Source of the DNA: Actinomadura sp. WMMA1423
Lineage (GTDB): Bacteria; Actinomycetota; Actinomycetes; Streptosporangiales; Streptosporangiaceae
NCBI RefSeq assembly: GCF_006547145.1
Contig: NZ_CP041244.1
Span: forward strand, 5,828,001-5,892,000
Length of the DNA: 64,000 nucleotides
Direction of reading: 5' to 3'
Made by a program: the position numbers and the translations under genes. The notes beneath the pieces were generated by a model. The model saw only the letters and a list, made by a program, of their open reading frames with translations. It did not search any database and was not told where the DNA came from. Position 1 is the stretch's first letter, and each line of letters starts with the position of its first letter. Shown here piece after piece: positions 8,884 to 17,955 of this stretch.

Positions 8884-10971
8884 ATGACCAGAACGGGCGC
8901 ACCTCGGCCGCACCCCGCAGCCCCACCGCCGCCGGGCGTTTCGTCGCTTTCGTCGATCGGGCCGTTCCGCCGGCTCCGGATCGCGCTGTCGCTGTCCAGC
9001 GCCGCCCAGTGGCTCGGCGTTCCCGCGCTGACCGCGATGGCGGCGGCGCTGGCCCGCGGCGACGATCCCGCCGCGCGGGCACAGGCGATCGGTGGCACGC
9101 TGGCGCTGCTGCTGCTGCCCGCGGTGGTGCTCCCGCCGGTCGCCGGGCTGCTCGCCGCCCGCGTCGACCGCCGGCTGATGCTGATCGTCGCGGACGTGCT
9201 GCGACTCGTGGTCGTGGTGACGGTCCCGCTGGTGGACGCGCTGCCGTGGACGTTCGCCGCCGCGTTCCTCGTCTCGTGCCTGAGCCTGCTGTGGATCCCG
9301 GCGGCGCGCGCGTCCCTGCCCGCCCTGGCCCCGGACGAGGAGCTGCGGCCCGCCGCCCGCCGCGCCGCGGCCCGCGTCCTGTACGGTCCGGCGCCGGCGG
9401 CCGCCCTGCTGTTCGCCCTCCTCGCGCTCGTCGCGAACGGGACGCTCGGCGCCGGCTCCCGCGCCGATCTCGCCCTCTACGTGACGGCGGGCCTGTTCCT
9501 CGTCTCGGCGGCCGTCACCGCGGCGGCCGGCGAGATCCCCGCGACCGAGCCGGTCGCGGCCCCCTCGCCGCTGAAACTGATCTTCCAGGGCCCGGGGTCG
9601 GCCGCCGCGCGCGGCCTCGGCCTCGCGATCGCCGCCGCTTCGGTCACGGCGGGCGCGGTCGTGGCGGTGGCCCGCGTCCACGCGGGCGAGCTCGGGGGCG
9701 GTGACGCCGGGTACGGCTCCGTCCTGACCGCGCTCACGGTGGGGCTCGGATTCGGGTTGTTCCTCGGGCCGCGCGTGCTCGTCCCGTTCAGCCGCCGCCG
9801 GCTCCTCGGCCTCGCGGTGATCGCCGCCGCGCTCGCGCTGGTCGTGCTCGCCCTCGTCCAGAACCTCGTCGTCGTGGTCTTCACGACGGCGTTCCTCGGG
9901 GTGTTCGCCGGGGCGGCCTGGTCGACCGCCGCCGCGGCGCTGCACGGCCCCGACCCTGCCCGCGACCCCGACGCGCCGGAGGACGCCCGCCCGCCCGCCT
10001 TCCTGCGGTCGGTCGCGCTCGTCGCGGTGCTCGTCACGTTCGCGGCCGTCCCGCTCATCGCGGCGCTGGTCGGTTCGCACCGCCTCGATCTCGGCGGCGG
10101 CGTCTACGACGCCCACGGCTCCGGGATCGCGCTGCTGATCGCGGCCGTCGTCGCGCTGCTGGCCGGGCTGATCGCCTACCGGCGGCTGGACGACCGGCGC
10201 GGCATCCCGCTCGTCCCCGACCTGCGCGCCGCCCTGCACGGCGAGATCTACACGCCGCCGGAGCAGGCCGCGGCGGCGCCCCAGCCCGTCCACCGCAACC
10301 GCGGCGTGTTCATCGCGTTCGAGGGCGGCGAGGGCGCGGGCAAGACGACGCAGGCGCGGCTCGCCGCGATCTGGCTCCGCGACCACGGCTACGACGTGGT
10401 CACCACGCACGAGCCCGGCGCCACCAAGATCGGGATGCGGCTGCGCGCGATGCTGCTGGACCGCGACACCACCGGTCTGTCCGACCGCGCCGAGACGCTG
10501 CTGTACGCCGCCGACCGCGCCGACCACGTGGCCAACGTGATCAAGCCGGCGGTGGACCGCGGCGTGATCGTGGTCAGCGACCGCTATGTCGACTCGTCCC
10601 TGGCCTACCAGGGCTTCGGGCGGGGGCTCCCGGTGGAGGACATCGCCCGCGTCAACGCCTGGGCGACCGGCGGCCTCGTCCCCGACCTGACCGTCCTGCT
10701 GGAGATCCCGCCGCAGGCGGGCCTGCGCCGGCTGTCGGCGCCCGCCGACCGCATGGAATCGGAGTCGCAGGAGTTCCACGAGCGGGTCCGCGAGGGCTTC
10801 CACGCCCTCGCCGAGGCCGACCCCGACCGCTACCTCATCCTGGACGCGAGCCGGCCGCAGGGCGAGCTGAGCCGGGAGATCCAGTACCGCATCCGCGAGA
10901 TCCTGCCCGACCCCGTCCCGCTCGGCACCGAGGACGCCACGAGCACGTTCCCGGTCATCACCGACTTCTGA
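8884..10971 (+). CDS. tmk: MFS-like membrane domain fused to thymidylate kinase
   Basis: 695 aa from ATG 8884. Residues about 20-440 form a multi-helix domain like the major facilitator superfamily (first helices around SSAAQWLGVPALTAMAAALA). Residues about 475-690 are a complete dTMP kinase: P-loop FEGGEGAGKTTQARLA, DRX motif SDRYVDSSLAYQG, and LID region with Arg/Asp residues. The kinase phosphorylates dTMP to dTDP for DNA synthesis. The fusion is known in streptomycetes and relatives; what the membrane part carries is not known. The gene sits between topA and holB and would tether an essential nucleotide kinase to the membrane. Confidence 0.92.
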   Translation: MTRTGAPRPHPAAPPPPGVSSLSSIGPFRRLRIALSLSSAAQWLGVPALTAMAAALARGDDPAARAQAIGGTLALLLLPAVVLPPVAGLLAARVDRRLMLIVADVLRLVVVVTVPLVDALPWTFAAAFLVSCLSLLWIPAARASLPALAPDEELRPAARRAAARVLYGPAPAAALLFALLALVANGTLGAGSRADLALYVTAGLFLVSAAVTAAAGEIPATEPVAAPSPLKLIFQGPGSAAARGLGLAIAAASVTAGAVVAVARVHAGELGGGDAGYGSVLTALTVGLGFGLFLGPRVLVPFSRRRLLGLAVIAAALALVVLALVQNLVVVVFTTAFLGVFAGAAWSTAAAALHGPDPARDPDAPEDARPPAFLRSVALVAVLVTFAAVPLIAALVGSHRLDLGGGVYDAHGSGIALLIAAVVALLAGLIAYRRLDDRRGIPLVPDLRAALHGEIYTPPEQAAAAPQPVHRNRGVFIAFEGGEGAGKTTQARLAAIWLRDHGYDVVTTHEPGATKIGMRLRAMLLDRDTTGLSDRAETLLYAADRADHVANVIKPAVDRGVIVVSDRYVDSSLAYQGFGRGLPVEDIARVNAWATGGLVPDLTVLLEIPPQAGLRRLSAPADRMESESQEFHERVREGFHALAEADPDRYLILDASRPQGELSREIQYRIREILPDPVPLGTEDATSTFPVITDF

Positions 10972-10990
10972 GCCCGCTAGCCTCTGTTCC

Positions 10991-12130
10991 ATGACCGTGT
11001 GGGACGACCTGGTGGGGCAGGAGCCCGTCATCGCGCAGCTGTCCTCGGCCGCCGGAAGGGCGGAGGGGCCGGCGCACGCGTGGCTGTTCACCGGGCCGCC
11101 CGGGTCCGGGCGCGTCACCGCCGCGCGGGCGTTCGCCGCGGCGCTGCAGTGCACGGAGACGCCGCGCGGGTGCGGGCACTGCGCGTCCTGCCACCAGGTG
11201 CTCCAGGGGACGCACGCGGACGTCGAGGTCGTCCGCCCGCAGGGGCTCTCGTTCGGCATCAGGGACGCCCGGGCGCTGGTGCTGCGGGCCTCCTCCTCGC
11301 CGAGCGGCCGCGGCCGCCAGATCGTGCTGTTCGAGGACGCCGACCGGGCCACCGAGGGCGCAGCGAACGCGCTGCTGAAGGCGATCGAGGAGCCGCCGCC
11401 GCGCACGGTGTGGCTGCTGTGCACGCCGTCGCCGGAGGACCTGCTCGTCACGATCAGGTCGCGCTGCCGGCTGGTGACCCTGCAGACCCCGCCGATCGCG
11501 GCGATCGCCGACTTCCTCGTCCAGCGCGACGGCGCCCCGCGCGAGACCGCCGAGGTCGCGGCGCGGGCGGCGCAGGGCCACATCGGCCGGGCGCGCCGGC
11601 TCGCCTCCGATCCGCGGATGCGGCAGGTGCGCGATCAGGTGGTGGCGGTCCCGCGCAGGCTGACCGGCGTGAGCGCGGCGGTCGCGGCGGCGGAGACCCT
11701 CGTGAACGCGGCGAAGGCGGAGCGGGACGCCCAGACGGCCGAGCTGAACGACGCGGAGACCTCCGCCCTGCGCAAGGCGCTCGGCGAGAGCGAGAAGGGC
11801 CGGATGCCGCGCGGAACGGCGGGCGCCCTCAAGGAGCTGGAGGACCGGCAGAAGTCGCGGGCGACGCGGATCCTGCGCGACGCCCTCGACCGGACCCTGC
11901 TCGACCTCGCGTCCTACTACCGCGACGTGCTGACCCTCCAGCTGGGGGCGGGCAGCGAGCTGGTCAACATCGAGCTGGGCCCCGAACTCCGGTCGGCCGC
12001 GGGGGACGGCCGTCCGGAGGAGACCCTCCGCCGCCTCGATGCGATCATGGACTGCAGGGAGCGGTTGGCGGCGAACGTCAACCCGCAGCTTGCGTTCGAG
12101 GCGCTGACCTTGGCGTTGCGCAACGGGTGA
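10991..12130 (+). CDS. holB: DNA polymerase III subunit delta' (clamp loader)
   Basis: 379 aa from ATG 10991, 19 bp after tmk. AAA+ clamp-loader subunit that helps load the beta clamp. The P-loop-like GPPGSGRVTAARAF has Arg where ATPases have Lys, as expected for a non-hydrolysing delta' subunit. A four-Cys zinc module (CGHCASC preceded by a Cys about 30 residues after the P-loop) and sensor regions (SRCRLVTLQTPP) are present. The C-terminal helical domain is longer than in E. coli, as in other actinobacteria. Probably cotranscribed with tmk. Confidence 0.93.
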   Translation: MTVWDDLVGQEPVIAQLSSAAGRAEGPAHAWLFTGPPGSGRVTAARAFAAALQCTETPRGCGHCASCHQVLQGTHADVEVVRPQGLSFGIRDARALVLRASSSPSGRGRQIVLFEDADRATEGAANALLKAIEEPPPRTVWLLCTPSPEDLLVTIRSRCRLVTLQTPPIAAIADFLVQRDGAPRETAEVAARAAQGHIGRARRLASDPRMRQVRDQVVAVPRRLTGVSAAVAAAETLVNAAKAERDAQTAELNDAETSALRKALGESEKGRMPRGTAGALKELEDRQKSRATRILRDALDRTLLDLASYYRDVLTLQLGAGSELVNIELGPELRSAAGDGRPEETLRRLDAIMDCRERLAANVNPQLAFEALTLALRNG

Positions 12131-12267
12131 ATGTGTTCGGGGGCTTACGTAACTTGTCCCCATTCGTTACATTTCCGTACGCGACTCTCAACGGGCGCAC
12201 ACGTAACGTTCGCTGGCCGATCAACCGAAATCCGGTTGGTCAACCCCCACCAGCCAGGAGGTCTGCC

Positions 12268-13983
12268 TTGCGGCGAGCCTTGATTTCCGCCGCGTGCGCC
12301 GTCACCACAGTGACGGCCCTCGCGTTCCCAGCATCCGCAGCTCCGGGCCCAGCACAGGCGAAGGGCGAGGTCTCGGAGTACGTCGTCCTCTACAAGGAAG
12401 GCGTCTCCCCCGGCCAGGCCCAGAGGGCCGTGACGGCCGCGGGCGGCAAGGTCGTGCACGAGAACCGCGACGTGGGCGTCGCGACCGTCAAGTCCCAGAA
12501 CCCGGAGTTCATCCACGCCGTGATGAACCAGCGGGCCCTGGAGGGCGTGGCCCACAACCGGGTCATCGGCGAGGCGCCGAAGACCAAGAAGAAGGCCGAG
12601 AAGGTCGAGAAGCTCAACGGCACCGGCCGCGGCGCCGCGAGCAGGACCGCTCCCGCGGGCAAGCCCTCCAAGGACGCCGACCCCCTGGCGGACCTCCAGT
12701 GGGACATGAAGCAGATCCACGCCACGGCGGACGGCTCCTACAAGAAGGAGCCCGGTGACCGGCGCGTGCTGGTCGGCGTCCTCGACACCGGTGTGGACGG
12801 CGACCACCCGGACATCGCGCCGAACTTCAACCGCAAGCTCAGCCGCAACTTCACCCACGACATCCCGACCGACGCCAACGGCAACGAGGTCGACGGGCCC
12901 TGCGAGTTCAAGTCGTGCGTCGACCCGAGCGACTGGGACGACAACGACCACGGCACGCACGTCGCGTCCACGATCGCCTCGCCGCGCAACGGCCTCGGCA
13001 TGGCCGGCGTCGCGCCGAACGTGTCGATCGTCAACCTGCGCGTCGGCCAGGACTCCGGCTACTTCTTCCTCCAGCCGACCGTCGACGGCCTGACCTACGC
13101 GGCCAAGAACGGCATCGACGTCGTCAACATGTCGTACTACATCGACCCGTGGCTGTGGAACTGCGGCAACAACCCCGCCGACAGCCCCGAGGACCAGCTG
13201 GAGCAGCGGACGATCATCAAGGCCGCCCAGCGCGCCCTGGACTTCGCGCACCGAGGCGGCGTCACCCTGATCTCCGCGGCCGGCAACGACCTCGTCGACT
13301 ACACCAAGACGAACGTCGACGACAGCAGCCCCGACTTCCCGTCCACCCCGGGCGAGGAGCCGCACGAGCGCACGGTCCCGGCGAGCTGCGTGTCGATGCC
13401 GTCCGAGGGTGAGAACGTCATCCCGATCTCGGCCACCGGCCCGAGCGGCCGCAAGTCGTACTACAGCAGCTTCGGCAACGGCTACGTCGCGGTGGCGGCG
13501 CCCGGCGGCGACAAGGTCGACAACGCCGACCAGCGTCCGGACAACAACGGCGGCATCTGGGCTGCCTACCCCGAGCGGCTCGCGAAGGAGCGCGGCGAGC
13601 TGAACGACGACGGCACGCCGAAGCTGGCGTCCATCATCCGCAGCTGCAAGGGCGACAAGTGCGCCTACTACCAGTCGCTGCAGGGCACCTCGATGGCCTC
13701 CCCGCACGCGGTCGGCGTCGCCGCGCTGATCATCAGCAAGTACGGGCGCAAGGACCGCGGCGGCGGCCTGACCATGGACCCGCGCCTCGTGGAGCAGGTT
13801 CTGCGCGGCACCGCGACCCCCAAGGAGTGCCCGAGCCCGCGGACGGTCGAGTACGTCTGGTACACCCAGTCGAACGGCCAGTGGGTGAAGCACACTTCGA
13901 CCCAGACCTGTGAGGGCTCGAAGCAGCAGAACGGGTTCTTCGGCAACGGAATCGTGGACGCGCTGCACGCCGTCTCGCGCTGA
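12268..13983 (+). CDS. Secreted subtilisin-like serine protease (S8)
   Basis: 571 aa. I chose TTG 12268 because AGGAGG lies 6 nt upstream and it starts a proper signal peptide (LRRALISAACAVTTVTALAFPASA). An I9-like inhibitor/propeptide (YVVLYKEGVSPGQAQ...) covers about residues 35-110, then the catalytic domain: Asp in VGVLDTGVDGDHPD, His in DNDHGTHVAS, Ser in QGTSMASPHAVG. Extra Cys residues suggest disulfides. The enzyme is exported and degrades extracellular protein. Upstream (12140-12240) are several GTAAC/GTTAC motifs and a small CAACCG/CGGTTG inverted repeat that may be regulatory. Confidence 0.93.
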   Translation: MRRALISAACAVTTVTALAFPASAAPGPAQAKGEVSEYVVLYKEGVSPGQAQRAVTAAGGKVVHENRDVGVATVKSQNPEFIHAVMNQRALEGVAHNRVIGEAPKTKKKAEKVEKLNGTGRGAASRTAPAGKPSKDADPLADLQWDMKQIHATADGSYKKEPGDRRVLVGVLDTGVDGDHPDIAPNFNRKLSRNFTHDIPTDANGNEVDGPCEFKSCVDPSDWDDNDHGTHVASTIASPRNGLGMAGVAPNVSIVNLRVGQDSGYFFLQPTVDGLTYAAKNGIDVVNMSYYIDPWLWNCGNNPADSPEDQLEQRTIIKAAQRALDFAHRGGVTLISAAGNDLVDYTKTNVDDSSPDFPSTPGEEPHERTVPASCVSMPSEGENVIPISATGPSGRKSYYSSFGNGYVAVAAPGGDKVDNADQRPDNNGGIWAAYPERLAKERGELNDDGTPKLASIIRSCKGDKCAYYQSLQGTSMASPHAVGVAALIISKYGRKDRGGGLTMDPRLVEQVLRGTATPKECPSPRTVEYVWYTQSNGQWVKHTSTQTCEGSKQQNGFFGNGIVDALHAVSR

Positions 13984-14004
13984 CCCCGCCTGGACCACCC
14001 CAGG

Positions 14005-14036
14005 ACGCGACCCCCGGCTCCGGCCGGGGGTCGCGT
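14005..14036 (+). terminator. Intrinsic terminator after the subtilisin gene
   Basis: 14-bp perfect stem (ACGCGACCCCCGGC and complement) with a TCCG loop, followed by TCTTTCTC, 21 bp after the stop codon. Confidence 0.85.
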
Positions 14037-14102
14037 TCTTTCTCGGGCCGCCCGGCCTTCGCGGGGGTCACCGGCCGCCGGCCCCTCGTGCATCATGGAG
14101 GG

Positions 14103-14582
14103 ATGCCGTACCGAGTCACGTTCGTCTGCACGGGCAACATCTGCCGCTCCCCGATGGCCGAGTGGGTCCTGCGCCACCACGTCGAGGAGGAGGGCCTGGA
14201 CGTCGAGGTGGACAGCTCGGGCACCGGCGGCTGGCACGTGGGCGACGGGGCCGACGACCGGACGGTCGCGGCGCTGGCGCGGGCCGGCTACCGGTCGGCG
14301 CACATCGCCCGGCAGTTCGAGGACCACTGGTTCGACCGGTACGACCTCATCCTCGCCCTCGACGAGGGCCACCTGAGGGCGCTGCGCGCGATGGCGCCGG
14401 ACGGGGAGGCGCGCGGCAAGATCAGGCTGCTGCGCGAGTTCGACCCGGACGCGGACGGCGACCTCGACGTCCCCGACCCCTACTACGGCGGCCGCGCCGA
14501 CTTCGACCTCGTCCTGGAGCAGGTGGAGGCGGCCATGCCCGCGCTGCTGGAGGAGATCCGCGCCGCGCTCAAGGAGGCCTGA
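14103..14582 (+). CDS. Low-molecular-weight protein tyrosine phosphatase
   Basis: 159 aa from ATG 14103; an ATG five codons upstream is less likely. The N-terminal CX5R loop is VCTGNICRSP (nucleophile Cys and Arg) and the general-acid Asp is in VPDPYYGG near the C-terminus, both diagnostic. It would remove phosphate from tyrosine on cytosolic or secreted partners. It is followed after 5 bp by the fructosamine kinase gene, so the two are probably one operon; this pair is common in actinomycetes. Confidence 0.93.
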   Translation: MPYRVTFVCTGNICRSPMAEWVLRHHVEEEGLDVEVDSSGTGGWHVGDGADDRTVAALARAGYRSAHIARQFEDHWFDRYDLILALDEGHLRALRAMAPDGEARGKIRLLREFDPDADGDLDVPDPYYGGRADFDLVLEQVEAAMPALLEEIRAALKEA

Positions 14583-14587
14583 CCGCG

Positions 14588-15424
14588 GTGCGGCTGGAGC
14601 GGCTGCTCGGAACCGGGGTCGAGAAGGTGCACGACCTCGGCTCCAGCCATTCCTGGACGCTGCACCGGGCCGCCCTGGCCGACGGCCGCGACGTGTTCGT
14701 GAAGGCGGCCCGCGACCAGGCGGCCGTGTTCGCGGCGGAGGCGGCCGGGCTGCGCTGGCTGGGGGAGGCGGGCCCCGGGGCGCCCGTCCCCGAGGTCGTC
14801 GCGGCCGACGACCGCATGCTCGTCCTGCCGTGGCTGCCGACGTCCTCGCCGTCCCGCGAGGCGGCCGAGCGCCTGGGACGGGAACTGGCCGCCCTGCACA
14901 CCGCGAACCGCCCGGGCGTCTACGGCGCGCCCTGGGACGGCTTCATCGCCGACCTCCCCTTGGACAACACCCCTGACGACCGCCCCTGGCCCGCCTGGTA
15001 CGCCGAACGCCGCCTCGAACCGTTCCTCCGCCTCGGCGCCCGGCACCTCTCGTCCGAGGACGTCCGCCTGGTCGAGCGCGTCATGTCCGGCATCGACGCG
15101 ATCGCCGGGCCGCCGGAGCCGCCGTCCCGCATCCACGGCGACCTGTGGTCGGGGAACATCCTGTGGACGGGCGATCGGGCGCTGCTGGTCGACCCGGCCG
15201 CGCACGGCGGGCACCGCGAGACCGACCTCGCGATGATGGCGCTCTTCGGGACACCGCACCTCGATACCGTCCTCGGCGCCTACGATGAGGCCGCGCCCCT
15301 GGCGGACGGATGGCGCTCCCGCGTCCCGTTGCACCAGTTGCACCCGCTGCTCGTCCACGTGGCGCTGTTCGGCGGGTCGTACCGGGCGTCTCTGGTCGAG
15401 GCCGCGCGCGCTTCGCTCGGCTGA
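14588..15424 (+). CDS. Fructosamine kinase family protein
   Basis: 278 aa from GTG 14588. Protein-kinase-fold small-molecule kinase. Family motifs seen: SSHSWTLHRAALADGRDVFVK (ATP-binding Lys), IHGDLWSGNILW (catalytic loop Asp/Asn) and LLVDPAAHGGHRETDLAMM (Mg-binding Asp and the characteristic AYGGHRE-like motif). It phosphorylates ketoamine adducts on glycated amines, allowing deglycation. Directly downstream of the low-Mr phosphatase; the phosphatase could act on the same sugar phosphate products, but that is inference. Confidence 0.9.
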   Translation: MRLERLLGTGVEKVHDLGSSHSWTLHRAALADGRDVFVKAARDQAAVFAAEAAGLRWLGEAGPGAPVPEVVAADDRMLVLPWLPTSSPSREAAERLGRELAALHTANRPGVYGAPWDGFIADLPLDNTPDDRPWPAWYAERRLEPFLRLGARHLSSEDVRLVERVMSGIDAIAGPPEPPSRIHGDLWSGNILWTGDRALLVDPAAHGGHRETDLAMMALFGTPHLDTVLGAYDEAAPLADGWRSRVPLHQLHPLLVHVALFGGSYRASLVEAARASLG

Positions 15425-15529
15425 CGGGGCTCACGACTTGGTTAACTCCGCCTTTATGGGTTTTTGTCGCGTTGCAGATGCGGTAGAAACGACGGGCGAT
15501 CCGGCAGGAAGGGCAGGTTGGCAAACCCC

Positions 15530-16513
15530 ATGGACGACGGCAGGCGCGAGGACCCGGGTACACGTCTCGGCTCTTGGAAGGGCCTCGTCCCCCTCGGCAT
15601 GGCCGCGGCCGCCGCGCTGCTCATCGGCGGCGGCGTCGACACGGTGCACCGCCACCAGCGTGCCGCCGAGAAGGAGCACGAGGCCAAGCCCGCGGCCAAG
15701 GCCGAGAAGACCGAGCCGACCGTCGTCGTCGGCGTGGGCAAGCAGGGCACGTCGCTCCTCGTCCGGGACGTGGGCACCGGGGCGAACGTGGGGCTCCCCG
15801 TGGCCGCCCCCCAGGGCCGCCGCTTCCACCGCGTCGCCGCCCTGAAGGACGGCTCGTACATCGTCGCGACCCCCGGAGACCGTGACGTCACCTTCCAGCG
15901 CCTACGCCTGGACGATGGGCGCCCCAAGGACCTCAAGCCCGTCCCCAAGGCCACCGTCCCTGGTGGCTTCTCCGCTTGGTCGGACCTCGCCGTGACCCCG
16001 GACGGCGCACAGATCGCCTACGTCACCTACAGGGGCACACGCGCCCGCGTGGACGTGCTCTCGCCGGAGACCGGCGTCCACAAGGTGTGGACGACCAAGC
16101 TGCGCGCCCGTGTCGGAAGCCTCTCCTGGTCCGGCACCACGCTGTCCTTCGTGTGGAGTCCGGTCGGCTCTGCGGCGCACCAGGTCCGCACCCTCGACAC
16201 CAGCGGCGCCGCAGGAGACCTCAAGACCAGCAAGGCCGCCATGGCCCTGCCCAAGGGCAGTTCGAACGCCGTCCTGAGCCGGGACGGCAACTCTCTCATC
16301 GCGGCCGTGGCGAAGAACTCCGAACTGACGCTCCAGACCTACACGCTGCAGGGGAACCCCACCAAGACCCTGTGGACCCAGAAGGTGAAGGGGCTGCCCA
16401 CCGGCCTCGACATAGCCCACACCGGCCGCGGCCTCATGGTGACCGCAGGCGACCTCTACGCGCAGGGCGTTCCGACCGTCCCGGGAGAGGATCTCGCCGA
16501 CGCCGCCTGGTGA
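15530..16513 (+). CDS. Membrane-anchored beta-propeller-like protein
   Basis: 327 aa from ATG 15530. A short cytoplasmic N-terminus is followed by one transmembrane helix (about 20-38, LVPLGMAAAAALLIGGG), a Lys/Ala/Glu-rich spacer, and an extracytoplasmic domain with repeated WD/TolB-like units (for example SAWSDLAVTPDGAQIAYVTYRG and SLSWSGTTLSFVWSP). Such proteins often act as surface scaffolds, but the partner is unknown. It lies between the kinase gene and ricT, 42 bp from the latter, without obvious functional link. Confidence 0.75.
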   Translation: MDDGRREDPGTRLGSWKGLVPLGMAAAAALLIGGGVDTVHRHQRAAEKEHEAKPAAKAEKTEPTVVVGVGKQGTSLLVRDVGTGANVGLPVAAPQGRRFHRVAALKDGSYIVATPGDRDVTFQRLRLDDGRPKDLKPVPKATVPGGFSAWSDLAVTPDGAQIAYVTYRGTRARVDVLSPETGVHKVWTTKLRARVGSLSWSGTTLSFVWSPVGSAAHQVRTLDTSGAAGDLKTSKAAMALPKGSSNAVLSRDGNSLIAAVAKNSELTLQTYTLQGNPTKTLWTQKVKGLPTGLDIAHTGRGLMVTAGDLYAQGVPTVPGEDLADAAW

Positions 16514-16555
16514 GACCTAGAGTAGGTCGCAAAACCGGGCGAACGGAGCGAAACC

Positions 16556-17392
16556 GTGGGCATGGTGATGGCCGTCAGCTTCACCCGTTACGGCCGGCTG
16601 TTCTACCTCGATCCGGGCTCGCACAGCCCCAGGGTCGGCGACAAGGTCCTCGTCCCCACCGAGTCGGGTCCCGAGGTCGCCGAGTGCGTGTGGGCGCCGC
16701 AGTGGGTCTCCGAGGACATCGACGGCCTCCCCGAGTGCGCCGGACCCGCCACCGACGAGCACCTGGCCCGCGACGAGGCCAACCGCCGCCGCCGCGCCGA
16801 GGGCCGTTCCATCGCCAAGCGGCTCATCCGCAAGCACGAGCTCCCCATGAAGGTCATCGGCGTCGACTACCTCGACACCGACAACGTCTTCAAGATCTAC
16901 TTCACCGCCCCGCACCGCGTCGACTTCCGCGCCCTCGTCCGCGACCTCGCCCGCGGCATCAAGGCGCGCGTCGAACTGCGCCAGGTAGGCCCCCGCGACG
17001 AGGCCCGCCTCCAGGGCGGTATCGGCCCCTGCGGCCGCGACCTGTGCTGCGCCACCTTCCTCAAGGACTTCGAGCCCGTCTCCGTCCGCATGGCGAAGGA
17101 CCAGGACCTCCCGGTCAACCCCCTCCGCATAGCCGGCGCCTGCGGCCGCCTGATGTGCTGCCTCAAGTACGAGCACCCCCTCTACATGGAGTTCAAGGAG
17201 AAGGCGCCGCGCCTGGGCTCGCGCGTCAGCACCCCGGAGGGCGAGGGCCAGGTCATCGGCTACAACGTCCCCGGCGACCGCGTGACGGTGAAGGTGGGCT
17301 CCCGCCGCTGCTCCTGCCCCTCCGCCTCGGTCTGCTCCCCCCGCCAGCAACACGAAGCCCACTACGACCCCACCCCCGAAGACCCCGCCTGA
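16556..17392 (+). CDS. PSP1 / RicT family regulatory protein
   Basis: 278 aa; GTG 16556 with GGAG upstream (ATG 16562 is an alternative). The C-terminal PSP1 domain shows IGPCGRDLCCATFL and IAGACGRLMCCLKYEH, the paired Cys motifs that in Bacillus RicT take part in an Fe-S-containing RicA/F/T complex controlling RNA processing and development. The CSCPSASVC motif near the end adds further Cys residues. I do not see ricA or ricF partners nearby. The role in actinomycetes is inferred from the family. Confidence 0.85.
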   Translation: MGMVMAVSFTRYGRLFYLDPGSHSPRVGDKVLVPTESGPEVAECVWAPQWVSEDIDGLPECAGPATDEHLARDEANRRRRAEGRSIAKRLIRKHELPMKVIGVDYLDTDNVFKIYFTAPHRVDFRALVRDLARGIKARVELRQVGPRDEARLQGGIGPCGRDLCCATFLKDFEPVSVRMAKDQDLPVNPLRIAGACGRLMCCLKYEHPLYMEFKEKAPRLGSRVSTPEGEGQVIGYNVPGDRVTVKVGSRRCSCPSASVCSPRQQHEAHYDPTPEDPA

Positions 17393-17399
17393 CGAGGGG

Positions 17400-17696
17400 T
17401 CAAGGGGTGGAGAGGATGGCGCCCCTCTCGTCGTTCATGCCGGTGACCAGGATGCGCTTGCTGCCCGGAATGCGGCTGATGGCCCGGGCCTCGAAGTCGT
17501 CGAAGCGGGACGTCCAGATCCTTTTCCGGGTCCAGGTGCCGGTGGGGGTGCGCCGGAGGGAGGCGTCCTCGACCTCCGTCCGCCACTGGGCGCCTCCGGC
17601 CCTGGGCCTCAGGGGCTCCGACTCCGCGGCCGGCAATCCGCAACCGGCCAGAACGAGCAGGGCGACGGCACAGGTTTTCGGCAAGCGGATTCTCAT
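17400..17696 (-). CDS. Small lipoprotein
   Basis: 98 aa. The signal sequence MRIRLPKTCAVALLVLAGC ends in a lipobox (LAGC), so the mature protein would be lipid-anchored outside the membrane. The rest (ISRIPGSKRILVTGMND) resembles no family I can name. It converges on the RicT gene with 7 bp between stops. Confidence 0.7.
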   Translation of the reverse strand: MRIRLPKTCAVALLVLAGCGLPAAESEPLRPRAGGAQWRTEVEDASLRRTPTGTWTRKRIWTSRFDDFEARAISRIPGSKRILVTGMNDERGAILSTP

Positions 17697-17955
17697 GGGC
17701 TCTCCATCCCGAAACGGTCGACTCGTCCTGCGCCGAGGGAAGTCGCGGCGGATGGGCGTCCGTACCTAGACGGCGCGGCCCGTCGTACTCAGGGCCGACC
17801 AGCCCGCCCTCCGGGCCGTCCGGTCTCTCGGGAGGGGTGCGGCGTGATGTTGATATACGGTCGCGCGCAGCGTTGGCAGCTTCCTCCCCTTGTCGCGACG
17901 CCCGGGTTTGCGCACCATTCCGGGCAAGGCGCCATTTCCCCGCGGGAGGTCCTCC

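Noticed and set aside
10999..12267. A very long plus-strand frame running from inside holB into the subtilisin gene (994 codons)
   Set aside because: The holB part is an Arg/Gly/Ala-rich shadow; the protease has its own signal peptide and an AGGAGG-supported TTG start at 12268.
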